Below are positions 25,483-33,902 of a stretch of 58,051 nucleotides of DNA, piece after piece. Every line of letters begins with the position of its first letter. The first letter of the stretch is position 1. Source of the DNA: Bacteroidaceae bacterium (lineage in GTDB: Bacteria > Bacteroidota > Bacteroidia > Bacteroidales > Bacteroidaceae). Position numbers and translations under genes: made by a program. Below the pieces are notes generated by a model, which was given only the letters and a program-made list of their open reading frames with translations, was not told the origin of the DNA and did no database searches. The DNA is taken from positions 1-58,051 of the forward strand of contig JAFZFF010000025.1 of assembly GCA_017556045.1 (NCBI GenBank), in the 5' to 3' direction.

Positions 25483-26477
25483 TAGGGAACTTCAACCTTA
25501 TTCAGAATCTTGCTGATAATATCCTCGGCAGTGAGGTTACTTGCCTCAGCCTCATAAGAGAGACCGATACGGTGGCGCAATACATCGTGAGCTACAGCAC
25601 GCACATCCTCAGGCACTACATAGCCACGACGCTTGAGGAAGGCATATGAGCGAGCAGCCAACGCCAAGCTGATAGAGGCACGGGGCGAACCACCGAATGA
25701 AATCATCTCCTTCAGCTCCTTCAAGCCATACTTCTCGGGATAGCGAGTAGCGAATACAATGTCAGCAATATAGCGCTCGATCTTCTCATCGATATAAACC
25801 TGCTTCACCACCTCGCGAGCCTTGATAATCTCCTCGGCCTGCATGATGGGGCGCACCTCCTGCTTCTCGCCATTGATATTCTGACGGATGATGCGCATCT
25901 CCTCCTCCAACTTGGGATAGTCGATAACCACCTTCAGCATGAAGCGGTCTACCTGTGCCTCAGGCAAGGGATAAGTACCCTCCTGCTCGATGGGGTTCTG
26001 TGTAGCCAACACGAGGAAAGGCTCGGGCAAAGGGAAAGTATCCTTGCTCAATGTCACCTGACGTTCCTGCATAGCCTCGAGCAATGCACTCTGTACCTTT
26101 GCCGGAGCACGGTTGATCTCATCTGCCAATACAAAGTTAGCGAAGATGGGACCTTTCTTAGCCATAAAGGTCTCGTCCTTCTGACTATAGATCATGGTAC
26201 CCACCACGTCGGCAGGGAGCAGGTCGGGAGTGAACTGTATGCGGCTATACTTAGCATCGATGAGTGACGCAAGGGTCTTGATGGCCAATGTCTTAGCCAA
26301 ACCAGGTACACCCTCGAGCAACACGTGACCATCAGCCAAGAGACCGATGAGCAATGACTCTACCAAATGTTTCTGACCAACGATTACTTGGTCCATACCA
26401 GCCATCAGGTTGGTTACGAAGGCACTCTGCCTTTCAATCTTCTCATTCAATTCGCGGATATCAATAGTTCCAGCCAT
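25482..26477 (-). CDS. MoxR family AAA+ ATPase
   Basis: A 331-residue AAA+ ATPase from MAGTIDIREL. The longer frame to 26606 was rejected because a consensus promoter lies at 26522-26552. Key motifs are GVPGLAKT (Walker A), FVLADEINRAPAKVQ (Walker B region) and the sensor LATQNPIEQEG. MoxR proteins remodel or activate partner complexes together with VWA proteins, here DUF58, BatA and BatB. It is the first gene of the five-gene operon. Confidence 0.93.
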   Translation of the reverse strand: MAGTIDIRELNEKIERQSAFVTNLMAGMDQVIVGQKHLVESLLIGLLADGHVLLEGVPGLAKTLAIKTLASLIDAKYSRIQFTPDLLPADVVGTMIYSQKDETFMAKKGPIFANFVLADEINRAPAKVQSALLEAMQERQVTLSKDTFPLPEPFLVLATQNPIEQEGTYPLPEAQVDRFMLKVVIDYPKLEEEMRIIRQNINGEKQEVRPIMQAEEIIKAREVVKQVYIDEKIERYIADIVFATRYPEKYGLKELKEMISFGGSPRASISLALAARSYAFLKRRGYVVPEDVRAVAHDVLRHRIGLSYEAEASNLTAEDIISKILNKVEVP

Positions 26478-26521
26478 AGTTATATTTATTTTTTTTATTT
26501 TGAATTCATTACACGAAAGTG

Positions 26522-26552
26522 CAAAGTTAACAAATTCTTGACAATTAGCAAT
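26522..26552 (-). promoter_or_regulatory. Predicted promoter of the moxR-bat operon
   Basis: On the minus strand ATTG (26552-26549), a 19-base spacer and TAACTTTG (26529-26522) fit the Bacteroidota consensus. The -7 element lies 45 bases before the moxR ATG. Confidence 0.7.
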
Positions 26553-26658
26553 CGAAAACCAACAATTAAGAGGATGTTTTAAGTTTATTTCACCTATAAA
26601 AAACAATTAGCCACTGACACGAATGCCAGCGGCTAAGATTATCAGCTATATGCAACTA

Positions 26659-27783
26659 TTATCTACGAGAGCTACTCGATGAACTACTACTGCGTGAACT
26701 TGAGCTGCTACTGCTGCTTGAGCGACTAGAACTGCTCGATGATGAGCTACTACTACTGCTACGACTAGATGAGACAGAGCTATTAGACGATGAGCTACTG
26801 CTGCTGCGTGTGCTTGAACTATTATTGCTACTACTTGAAGACACACTACTTCCGCGGTTAGTTGACACCGAGCTACTGCCACGGCTTACAGACGAAGAGC
26901 TGCTACTGTTTCCACTACGATTGCTTGATACAGTACCGCTATTACTACGTGAACTTGAGCTTGAAGCACTGCGGCTTGCACTGCTTGAGCTACGAGATCT
27001 GCTGCTCTGGCTTTGGCTACCAGCCACTACTGATGAGGTCACTGCTGTGCGGTGATTCTCCTCAGAATCTACGCTTACGACACGATGTTCTTCGTCACGT
27101 GAGGGTACACTTACAAGGCCAGACTTCAGGTTATTACGGCTATTCTCATAGTTCTTCGCATTGCTCCAGGGACGGCTACCTACTTGCTTGTACTTATTTC
27201 GGCCTATACTATGCCATCCATCGTGGTGGTGATGATCATATCCCCCACCCCAGAGGCGGAATGCGCCGTGATAGAGTGCATGATTATAGAGGCTTGCATA
27301 GTAGCTATTTTTGAAGTGTATACGATAGTGGGCTCCACTATAGCTATGGTAATTTACGGGGATACTGAAATAAAAGTAGTTGCGATCTGAGTAATGTGAG
27401 TAGATGCGCATTCCCCAAGTGTTATTCACCATATACACGGGACGATAGAAGTACTCGCGATCGATAAATCGACGATACTGACGATTGCGAAGCACATACA
27501 TAAGGTCTTCGTTACGCACATCGAGCAGATAATAGTAATAGTCTACCGCATCATCGTATCCGTACACCATATCGTCTAACACCTCATTGACCTGATAGAA
27601 GAAGTCAAAGTTGATCTCATATACATCATTGTATTGTCGATTGCTAAGACCAAGTTCGTATCCCATGCGGTCGGTAAGAAAACGAGCCTCACGACGTATA
27701 TCAGACAGACTCATGGCAGCATAGCTCGCTGCGTTGATAGCTACCAGAGCTATCGTCAGAATGGATAATCTCATTGCTTTCAT
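26659..27783 (-). CDS. Secreted protein with Tyr/Asp-rich domain and poly-serine C terminus
   Basis: A 374-residue protein of unknown function. A signal peptide (about residues 1-22, MKAMRLSILTIALVAINAAS) precedes a Tyr-, Asn- and Arg-rich domain (to about residue 180, with VYEINFDFFYQVNEVLDDM and RQYRRFIDREYF) and a short Gly/His stretch. The last 120 or so residues are nearly all Ser with scattered Arg, Asn, Gly and Val. Serine codons are mixed (AGT, AGC, TCA, TCT, TCG), so the tract is not a simple nucleotide slippage product. There is no LPXTG, TM or T9SS signal. It lies just upstream of the moxR-bat operon, on the same strand. Confidence 0.75.
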   Translation of the reverse strand: MKAMRLSILTIALVAINAASYAAMSLSDIRREARFLTDRMGYELGLSNRQYNDVYEINFDFFYQVNEVLDDMVYGYDDAVDYYYYLLDVRNEDLMYVLRNRQYRRFIDREYFYRPVYMVNNTWGMRIYSHYSDRNYFYFSIPVNYHSYSGAHYRIHFKNSYYASLYNHALYHGAFRLWGGGYDHHHHDGWHSIGRNKYKQVGSRPWSNAKNYENSRNNLKSGLVSVPSRDEEHRVVSVDSEENHRTAVTSSVVAGSQSQSSRSRSSSSASRSASSSSSRSNSGTVSSNRSGNSSSSSSVSRGSSSVSTNRGSSVSSSSSNNSSSTRSSSSSSSNSSVSSSRSSSSSSSSSSSSRSSSSSSSSSRSSSSSSSSRR

Positions 27784-27829
27784 AACTAATCTTTTTTAAT
27801 CGTTCGTCATTCTTGTTCTTTTCTCGCTG

Positions 27830-27837
27830 CGAAGGTA
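27830..27837 (-). promoter_or_regulatory. Possible -7 element of the serine-rich protein gene
   Basis: TACCTTCG on the minus strand differs from TAnnTTTG at one position and lies 46 bases before the ATG. No clear -33 element. Confidence 0.3.
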
Positions 27838-27880
27838 CGAGGTTTTTTTTACCTATGCTAAAGATTTTCCCTAAAATAAA

Positions 27881-27918
27881 AAAGGAAAAATCCCCCAGCT
27901 TGAGGATTTTTCCCTTTT
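27881..27918 (-). terminator. Terminator downstream of the manC gene
   Basis: AAAGGAAAAATCC pairs with GGATTTTTCCCTTT across a 10-base loop (CCCAGCTTGA). On the minus strand it lies 24 bases after the stop codon and is followed by TTTATTTTAGGG. Confidence 0.75.
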
Positions 27919-27941
27919 CATATGGTTTTCGTTAGCCAATA

Positions 27942-29006
27942 TCACTTATCTGAAAACTCCTTAATGCGCTGTTCGTCATCAAGTTTACAGATAAGGAGTT
28001 GGTCACCATTCTCTGCCACTATGTATCCTTCGAGGCCTACGATAACAACCTTTTTCTCCTCAGTCGTATGAACTACGCATCCACGGCTCTCATACAGAGT
28101 AATGTCTGGACCGATGGCTACGTTGCCAGCAAGATCCTTATCCATCTGCGCATGTAGAGAGCCCCAAGTGCCGAGGTCACTCCATCCAAAATCTGCTGGG
28201 AATACATAAATCTCATCAGAATGCTCCAAGATGGCATAGTCTACCGATATATTCGGACATTTAGGGAAGTGAGCATCAATCTCCTTCTGCTCGTTCTCCG
28301 TATAGAAGTGAGGCATCATCGCCGTGAATATCTCAGCAATCTCGGGTTGATAAATACGGAATGCATTGATGATAGTATTGACATTCCAGATGAAAATACC
28401 TGCATTCCAGAAATAGTTATTCTGACGGATATACTTCTCTGCAGTCTCTACGTCCGGCTTCTCCTTGAACGAGTCCACACGGAAAATCTCCTTATTTGAT
28501 GCGGACGAACTGCTGAGGTCGGCCTCAATATATCCATACCCTGTCTCTGGACGTGTAGGCTTCATGCCGAGAGTCAGTATGGCATCAGACATCTGCGTAT
28601 AGTTCAGCGCTGAAGTGACCACACGCTGAAACTCCTTTACATTCATCACCACATGGTCACTGGGTGTTACCACCACATTGGCCTTGGGGTTGCGAGTCTT
28701 AATTTTCCAACACACATAAGCTATACAGGGAGCAGTATTACGACGGCACGGTTCCTTGAGAATATTCTCTGCAGGAATATCAGGAAGTTGCTCGCGAACA
28801 GCATCTGCATATTTCTCAGAGGTAACGACCCACACATTCTCCTTAGGACACACTCCCTCGAAGCGATCCATAGTAAGTTGTATCAGTGTACGTCCACAGC
28901 CCATTACATCTATAAACTGTTTCGGGCGGTCCATAGTACTCATCGGCCAAAAACGGCTACCAATGCCGCCTGCCATTATCACTAAGTGATTATTATTAAA
29001 TGCCAT
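27942..29006 (-). CDS. manC: Mannose-1-phosphate guanylyltransferase (GDP-mannose pyrophosphorylase)
   Basis: A 354-residue nucleotidyltransferase making GDP-mannose from GTP and mannose-1-phosphate. The N-terminal signature is GGIGSRFWPMSTMDRPKQFI, followed by TPSDHVV and FKEKP (in DSFKEKPDVETAEKY). It lacks the C-terminal phosphomannose isomerase domain of bifunctional ManC. GDP-mannose feeds glycan and, through GDP-fucose, capsule synthesis. It follows the GH92 mannosidase by 57 bases, so mannose released from host or dietary glycans and mannose activation may be co-expressed. Confidence 0.92.
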   Translation of the reverse strand: MAFNNNHLVIMAGGIGSRFWPMSTMDRPKQFIDVMGCGRTLIQLTMDRFEGVCPKENVWVVTSEKYADAVREQLPDIPAENILKEPCRRNTAPCIAYVCWKIKTRNPKANVVVTPSDHVVMNVKEFQRVVTSALNYTQMSDAILTLGMKPTRPETGYGYIEADLSSSSASNKEIFRVDSFKEKPDVETAEKYIRQNNYFWNAGIFIWNVNTIINAFRIYQPEIAEIFTAMMPHFYTENEQKEIDAHFPKCPNISVDYAILEHSDEIYVFPADFGWSDLGTWGSLHAQMDKDLAGNVAIGPDITLYESRGCVVHTTEEKKVVIVGLEGYIVAENGDQLLICKLDDEQRIKEFSDK

Positions 29007-29063
29007 AATGGTCAGTTTTTACATTTCGATGCGCTAAGGTACAAAGTTTTTTTTGAATACGCA

Positions 29064-31346
29064 TCACTTTCCTTGCAATTCTTTTGAGAATGAGTAGGGT
29101 GCAGCTTCGGGCTTAGTACCACGCTTAGTATTGGGTTGGTTACCCATCACGTAGTTCATAGTCATACCCTTGACGAGGTCCTCGTGCTTTACATAGTTGC
29201 GGTCATAATTCTTACCATTGACCTTGAGCTGCTGTACATAACGATTCTCGTCACTATTCTTAGGAGCATTCACTACGAGCTTCTTGCCATTAGGAAGATG
29301 TACGGTCATTTTGTCAAAGTAAGGAGCACCCATCACATACTCATTTGAGCCAGGACATACGGGGTAGAATCCCATGGCTGTAAACACATACCATGCGCTG
29401 GTCTGTCCGTTATCCTCGTCACCACAATATCCATCAGGATTGGGATTATACATACGATTCATCGTCTCACGCAACCAGTGTTGTGCCTTCCAAGGCTCAC
29501 CACTATAATTATAAAGGTAGATCATATGCTGTATGGGCTGATTACCATGAGCATAGTTACCCATGTTCATAATCTGCATCTCGCGGATCTCATGAATCAC
29601 AAATCCGTAATAGCTCTCGTCAAATACGGGAGGAAGAATGAACACACTATCGAGCATCTCATTAAACTCTCTATTTCCGCCCATCAAGTCGATAAGACCT
29701 TGGGGATCGTGGAATACACTCCAAGTATAGTGCCAGCTGTTACCTTCGGTGAAGGCATCACCCCACTTGAAGGGATTGAAATTAGGCACCCACTCACCAT
29801 TAGTCATACGACCACGCATGAGTTTGTACTGAGGGTCATAGAGGTTCTTGTAGTTCATGGCACGTTTAGCGTATACGCCAATCTCGCTCTCAGGCTTGCC
29901 GAGTGCCTGACCCAACTTATAGATAGACCAGTCATTGAAGGCATACTCCAACGTACGCGCTGCACTCTCCTTAATCTTATCATAAGGCACATAGCCCAAC
30001 TCATTATATGCCTGCCACTGGCGGCGTCCGCTTGAGGTATTGGGCAATTCTGCATTGGCACCATGAACAACAGCATCCCATAAAGCATCGATATCGTATC
30101 CGCGGATGCCCTTTAAGTAAGCGTCAGCTACTACACTGGCTGAGTTGTTACCCACCATACAGTCGCGATGACCGGGTGAGCACCATTCGGGCAAGAAACC
30201 GCTCTCTTTATAGGTGTTAGCCCATCCCTCCTGCATCTTCTGAGCCATCTCGGGATATACCAAGTTCACCAAGGGGAAGAGACATCGGAATGTATCCCAG
30301 AAGCCTGTGTCGGTAAACAAATAGCCAGGCATCACCTTGCCATTATAGGGGCTATAGTGCACTACGTTACCCTTAGCATCGTACTCATAGAAACTGCGGG
30401 GGAAGAGTAGCGAACGATACAGACAGCTATAGAAGGTACGTACACGCTCCATATCGCTCATATCCTGCACATCAAAGCGTCCGAGCACCTCATTCCATTC
30501 CTTACGAGCTGCATCAGCCACCTGATCAACATTCATCTCACCCAGTTCGCGCAAGTTAATCTCTGCTTGCTCATGACTGATAAACGAAGAGGCTACTTTC
30601 ACGTTCACCTGCTCGCCACGTTTAGTGCTAAATCCGATGATAGCACCAGCATGGTCAGTCTCAGTCTCCAGTGATGATGCATTGATATTACCATTTGTCA
30701 CCGCAGCGGTATAGGTAAAGGGTTTGTCAAACTCCAGTACGAAATAGTTACAGAAGTTCTCAGGCACACTACCGCTGTTGCGTGTAGTGTAACCAATCAC
30801 CTTGCGTTTCTCGGGGATAATCTTGACATACGAACCACGATCATTAGCGTCTATCACAACGTAGCTACCCTCGCTCTCGGGATAGGTAAAGCGGAAGCTT
30901 GCAGCGCGACTCGTGGGAGCCATCTCAGCAGTAATATCATGGTCAGCAAGATATACCTTATAATAATAAGGAGTAGCAGTCTCGGCCTTATGTGAGAACC
31001 AGCTGGCACGCTTCAACTGATCAAACTCAGGATCACCGCAAATAGGCATGATAGTAAATGTACCATAATCATTGATCCAGGGACTGGGTTGATGAGTCTG
31101 CTTGAATCCACGAATCTTCTCCGCATCGTAAGTATAAGCCCATCCATCACCCATATTACCTGTCTGAGGAGTCCAGAAATTCATACCCCAAGGAGTAGCC
31201 ATTGCAGGATAGGTGTTACCCGTAGACAACACATGCGATGAGTGTGTACCCACCAACGTGTTCACATAGTCTACCGCATTATCGATGGCGCTTACCGTAT
31301 GCCACGACATACACAAGGCACATAGTGCCAAAATCATTTTCTTCAT
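29064..31346 (-). CDS. GH92 family alpha-mannosidase, secreted
   Basis: A 760-residue enzyme from MKKMILALCALCMSWHTVSA, a clear signal peptide; the 11 upstream codons are not needed. The N-terminal beta-sandwich starts VDYVNTLVGTHSSHVLSTG, and the catalytic (alpha/alpha)6 domain includes GFWDTFRCLFPL, GNNSASVVADAY, GNSWHYTWSVFHD and the GDEDNGQTSAWYVF region carrying catalytic acids typical of GH92. These calcium-dependent exo-mannosidases trim alpha-1,2/1,3-linked mannose from N-glycans or yeast mannan. No SusCD pair is adjacent, so this is not a full utilisation locus. Family call is firm, linkage unknown. Confidence 0.93.
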   Translation of the reverse strand: MKKMILALCALCMSWHTVSAIDNAVDYVNTLVGTHSSHVLSTGNTYPAMATPWGMNFWTPQTGNMGDGWAYTYDAEKIRGFKQTHQPSPWINDYGTFTIMPICGDPEFDQLKRASWFSHKAETATPYYYKVYLADHDITAEMAPTSRAASFRFTYPESEGSYVVIDANDRGSYVKIIPEKRKVIGYTTRNSGSVPENFCNYFVLEFDKPFTYTAAVTNGNINASSLETETDHAGAIIGFSTKRGEQVNVKVASSFISHEQAEINLRELGEMNVDQVADAARKEWNEVLGRFDVQDMSDMERVRTFYSCLYRSLLFPRSFYEYDAKGNVVHYSPYNGKVMPGYLFTDTGFWDTFRCLFPLVNLVYPEMAQKMQEGWANTYKESGFLPEWCSPGHRDCMVGNNSASVVADAYLKGIRGYDIDALWDAVVHGANAELPNTSSGRRQWQAYNELGYVPYDKIKESAARTLEYAFNDWSIYKLGQALGKPESEIGVYAKRAMNYKNLYDPQYKLMRGRMTNGEWVPNFNPFKWGDAFTEGNSWHYTWSVFHDPQGLIDLMGGNREFNEMLDSVFILPPVFDESYYGFVIHEIREMQIMNMGNYAHGNQPIQHMIYLYNYSGEPWKAQHWLRETMNRMYNPNPDGYCGDEDNGQTSAWYVFTAMGFYPVCPGSNEYVMGAPYFDKMTVHLPNGKKLVVNAPKNSDENRYVQQLKVNGKNYDRNYVKHEDLVKGMTMNYVMGNQPNTKRGTKPEAAPYSFSKELQGK

Positions 31347-31389
31347 CTCTACGTATTTTATTTGTTTTACAATTTTCACATTTAGGCTT

Positions 31390-31421
31390 CAAAGTTACAT
31401 TTTTTTATCTTATAAAGCAAA
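31390..31421 (-). promoter_or_regulatory. Predicted promoter of the GH92-manC unit
   Basis: On the minus strand TTTG (31421-31418), a 20-base spacer and TAACTTTG (31397-31390) give a full consensus match, 44 bases before the GH92 ATG. Confidence 0.7.
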
Positions 31422-31735
31422 TTTTATCTGATGCTTACCGACAAAAGGGATAGCAACGCTTACTACAAACGATGGTAATCGTTTCTATTACATCACACTC
31501 TTTTAACTCATTTATCTTACTTTTTCTTTCATTATGTAGCTAATTGCAACATACTCTCGCCTTTTCGGACTGACAACAAACACAAAACCTTTGCGAAAGT
31601 AGTTTATTCATCTTGATAAGCAAATAACGTTAATATTGAATAATGTACTGGCAGCAGACAGGAAACTGTCTAAAGAAAAACAGTAATAGGGATTGAGATT
31701 TTTTGACCAAATTTCTTCATTCAACGAATTATATG
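31422..31735. other. Divergent intergenic region between GH92 and nadE
   Basis: AT-rich DNA without credible ORFs. It contains one compact hairpin at 31656-31671, AGACAG-GAAA-CTGTCT, a GNRA-type tetraloop stem without a following T-run. No catabolite or regulator site was recognised. Confidence 0.4.
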
Positions 31736-31743
31736 TATATTTG
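31736..31743 (+). promoter_or_regulatory. Predicted -7 element of nadE
   Basis: TATATTTG matches TAnnTTTG and lies 24 bases before the ATG at 31768. A TTTTG is present but about 30 bases upstream, too far for the usual spacing. Confidence 0.45.
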
Positions 31744-31767
31744 CACTATTATTAAATTAGGAATGAT

Positions 31768-33693
31768 ATGCAACACGGATTCATTAAAGTAGGTGCAGCC
31801 ATACCATTGGTAAGCGTTGCCGACCCCCAATACAATGTAGACCAACTCATCGCATTGGCACATAAGGCTCATGATGAGGGTGCCGAGATCACGGTGTTCC
31901 CCGAGCTATGTATCACTGGTTATACGTGTGGTGACCTCTTCACCCAACAGACTCTGCTACAAGGAGCCGAGGAGGGTGTGAAGCGATTTGCCGAGGCTAC
32001 GAGCGCATATGACAATGTGTATATCGTAGGTGCTCCGGTGTATGTGTACGGAGCGTTGTATAACTGCGCACTGGTGGTGCAGCGCGGCAAGATACTGGGT
32101 ATCATCGCTAAGTGCTACATCCCCAACTATGGAGAGTTTAACGAGCGCCGATGGTTCTCTACCGGATATAACTTGCGCACGGAGGGCAACATCGAGTATG
32201 CAGGGCAGTCGGTACACATCGGCTCGTATCAGATATTCCACACAGGACGCTATGCCTTCGGCGTGGAGATATGTGAGGACCTGTGGAGTGTGACACCGCC
32301 CAGCTCGGCGCTGGCACTGCAGGGTGCGGAGATCATCTTCAACCTCTCGGCATCGGACGAGGTGACGGGCAAGCACGACTACCTACGCTCGCTCATCGCT
32401 CAGCAGTCGGCACGTAGCATGGCGGGCTATGTATATAGCAGTTGCGGCTTCGGAGAGTCTACTACAGACCTCGTGTTCTCGGGCAAGGCTTTCGTGGCTG
32501 AGAATGGTAGCATCTTGAATGAGGCCAAGCGATTCTGCTTCGACGCACAGATGCTGTACTCAGAGATTGACCTCGACAAGCTACGCATGGAGCGCCGTGG
32601 CAACACCACCTTCGCTACCGCTCAGGCCGACCTGTACCCCAAGGCTACACACGTGCATACGGCTCCCATCACCGAGAAGGAGTGTACGCTCACACGCCAC
32701 TACTGTCGCCTACCCTTCGTGCCGCAGGGCGACGTGCTGGATGCTCATTGCGACGAGATATTCAACACACAGGTGGCGGCTCTGGCCAAGCGCCTCACCC
32801 ATATACACTGCTCGAAGGTGGTATTAGGCATCTCGGGCGGACTGGACTCTACGCTGGCATTGCTGGCAACGGTGCGCACCTTCGACCGCCTGCAATTGCC
32901 CCGCACCAATATCATAGGTATCACCATGCCTGGCTTTGGCACTACCGACCGCACCTATCAGAATGCGCTCTCTATGATGGAGCATCTGGGCATAAGCCAG
33001 CTCGAGATAAGCATCAAGGCGGCTTGCATACAACACTTCAGCGACATAGGTCACGACATCAACGTGCACGACACTACCTATGAGAACGGACAGGCACGCG
33101 AGCGCACACAACTGCTCATGGATGTGGCAAACCGCGAGAATGCCATCGTGATAGGTACGGGCGACCTCTCAGAGCTGGCTCTCGGATGGGCCACCTACAA
33201 TGGTGACCACATGTCGATGTATGGCATCAATGCCGGCATACCCAAGACACTGGTGCGCCACCTCGTGGAATGGGAGGCCAACAACAGGTACGAGGGCGAC
33301 ATACGCCGCATATTGCTCGATGTGGTGAACACACCCATCAGCCCCGAACTGATACCGGCCAAGGAGGATGGCACCATCAAGCAGAAGACCGAAGACCTGG
33401 TAGGACCCTACGAGTTGCACGACTTCTTCATCTACCACTTCATGCGCTCAGGCTATTCACCCTCAAAGATCTTCTACCTGGCCTGCCGCACCTTCGAAGG
33501 CGAGTATGACGAGACTACCATCAAGAAGTGGCTCACCACATTCTTCCGCCGATTCTTCCAGCAACAGTTCAAGCGCTCATGTTTGCCCGACGGACCTAAG
33601 GTGGGTAGCGTATCACTCAGCCCGCGTGGCGACTGGCACATGCCGAGCGATGCGAGCGCTGCTCAGTGGCTCAAGGAGTGTGAGGAACTTTAG
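31768..33693 (+). CDS. nadE: Glutamine-dependent NAD+ synthetase
   Basis: A 641-residue two-domain enzyme that amidates nicotinic acid adenine dinucleotide. The N-terminal nitrilase-type glutaminase has the triad E46 (PELCITGY), K115 (IIAKCYIPNYGEF) and C169 (GVEICEDLW). The C-terminal synthetase has the PP-loop SGGLDS at 356-361 and GTGDLSELALGW. The length is normal for the bacterial glutamine-using form. It is followed after about 210 bases of repeat-rich DNA by the ior genes. Confidence 0.95.
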   Translation: MQHGFIKVGAAIPLVSVADPQYNVDQLIALAHKAHDEGAEITVFPELCITGYTCGDLFTQQTLLQGAEEGVKRFAEATSAYDNVYIVGAPVYVYGALYNCALVVQRGKILGIIAKCYIPNYGEFNERRWFSTGYNLRTEGNIEYAGQSVHIGSYQIFHTGRYAFGVEICEDLWSVTPPSSALALQGAEIIFNLSASDEVTGKHDYLRSLIAQQSARSMAGYVYSSCGFGESTTDLVFSGKAFVAENGSILNEAKRFCFDAQMLYSEIDLDKLRMERRGNTTFATAQADLYPKATHVHTAPITEKECTLTRHYCRLPFVPQGDVLDAHCDEIFNTQVAALAKRLTHIHCSKVVLGISGGLDSTLALLATVRTFDRLQLPRTNIIGITMPGFGTTDRTYQNALSMMEHLGISQLEISIKAACIQHFSDIGHDINVHDTTYENGQARERTQLLMDVANRENAIVIGTGDLSELALGWATYNGDHMSMYGINAGIPKTLVRHLVEWEANNRYEGDIRRILLDVVNTPISPELIPAKEDGTIKQKTEDLVGPYELHDFFIYHFMRSGYSPSKIFYLACRTFEGEYDETTIKKWLTTFFRRFFQQQFKRSCLPDGPKVGSVSLSPRGDWHMPSDASAAQWLKECEEL

Positions 33694-33836
33694 ATAATTG
33701 AGAATTGAGAATGGAGAATGGAGAAGGTTCGTGCAAGCGAGCGAGAGTCAAGCTTGATTGAACTTTTGAAGCGAGCGCAGCCGAAGCTCAGCGAAGCTAA
33801 TGGAGAATTGACAAATGAAAGTCGATGAGCTGTAAC
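33694..33836. repeat. Composite repeat block between nadE and iorA
   Basis: The block starts with tandem GAGAATTGAGAATGGAGAAT units (33697-33727), continues with GC-richer GCAAGCGAGCGAGAGTCAAG and GAAGCGAGCGCAGCCGAAGC, and ends with AGCTCAGCGAAGCTAATGG followed by another GAGAATTGAC. It has no ORF of note. Such mosaics are frequent between Bacteroidales genes. Confidence 0.6.
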
Positions 33837-33872
33837 TCTGAGCACTCAGAGTCCTCCGAGTTCTCCGAAAAA
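33837..33872 (+). repeat. TCNGAGNNN nine-base tandem repeat upstream of iorA (4 units)
   Basis: Units are TCTGAGCAC, TCAGAGTCC, TCCGAGTTC and TCCGAAAAA. The same pattern occurs in the same orientation inside the NfnAB-like gene (49764-49808). Here it ends 30 bases before the iorA ATG and is in frame with it, so the longer frame from 33825 would read through it. Confidence 0.6.
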
Positions 33873-33902
33873 AATCATAAATCAAATTCATTACCCCAAA
33901 AT

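Noticed and set aside
26659-27000. Dense CTACTGCTGC/GAGCTACTAC repeats resembling a CRISPR or microsatellite
   Set aside because: These are serine codons of a continuous reading frame with mixed codon use; no repeat-spacer order.
31656-31671. AGACAG-GAAA-CTGTCT hairpin upstream of nadE
   Set aside because: Short stem, no T-run in either direction and far from any start; probably incidental, so not called as a terminator or riboswitch.
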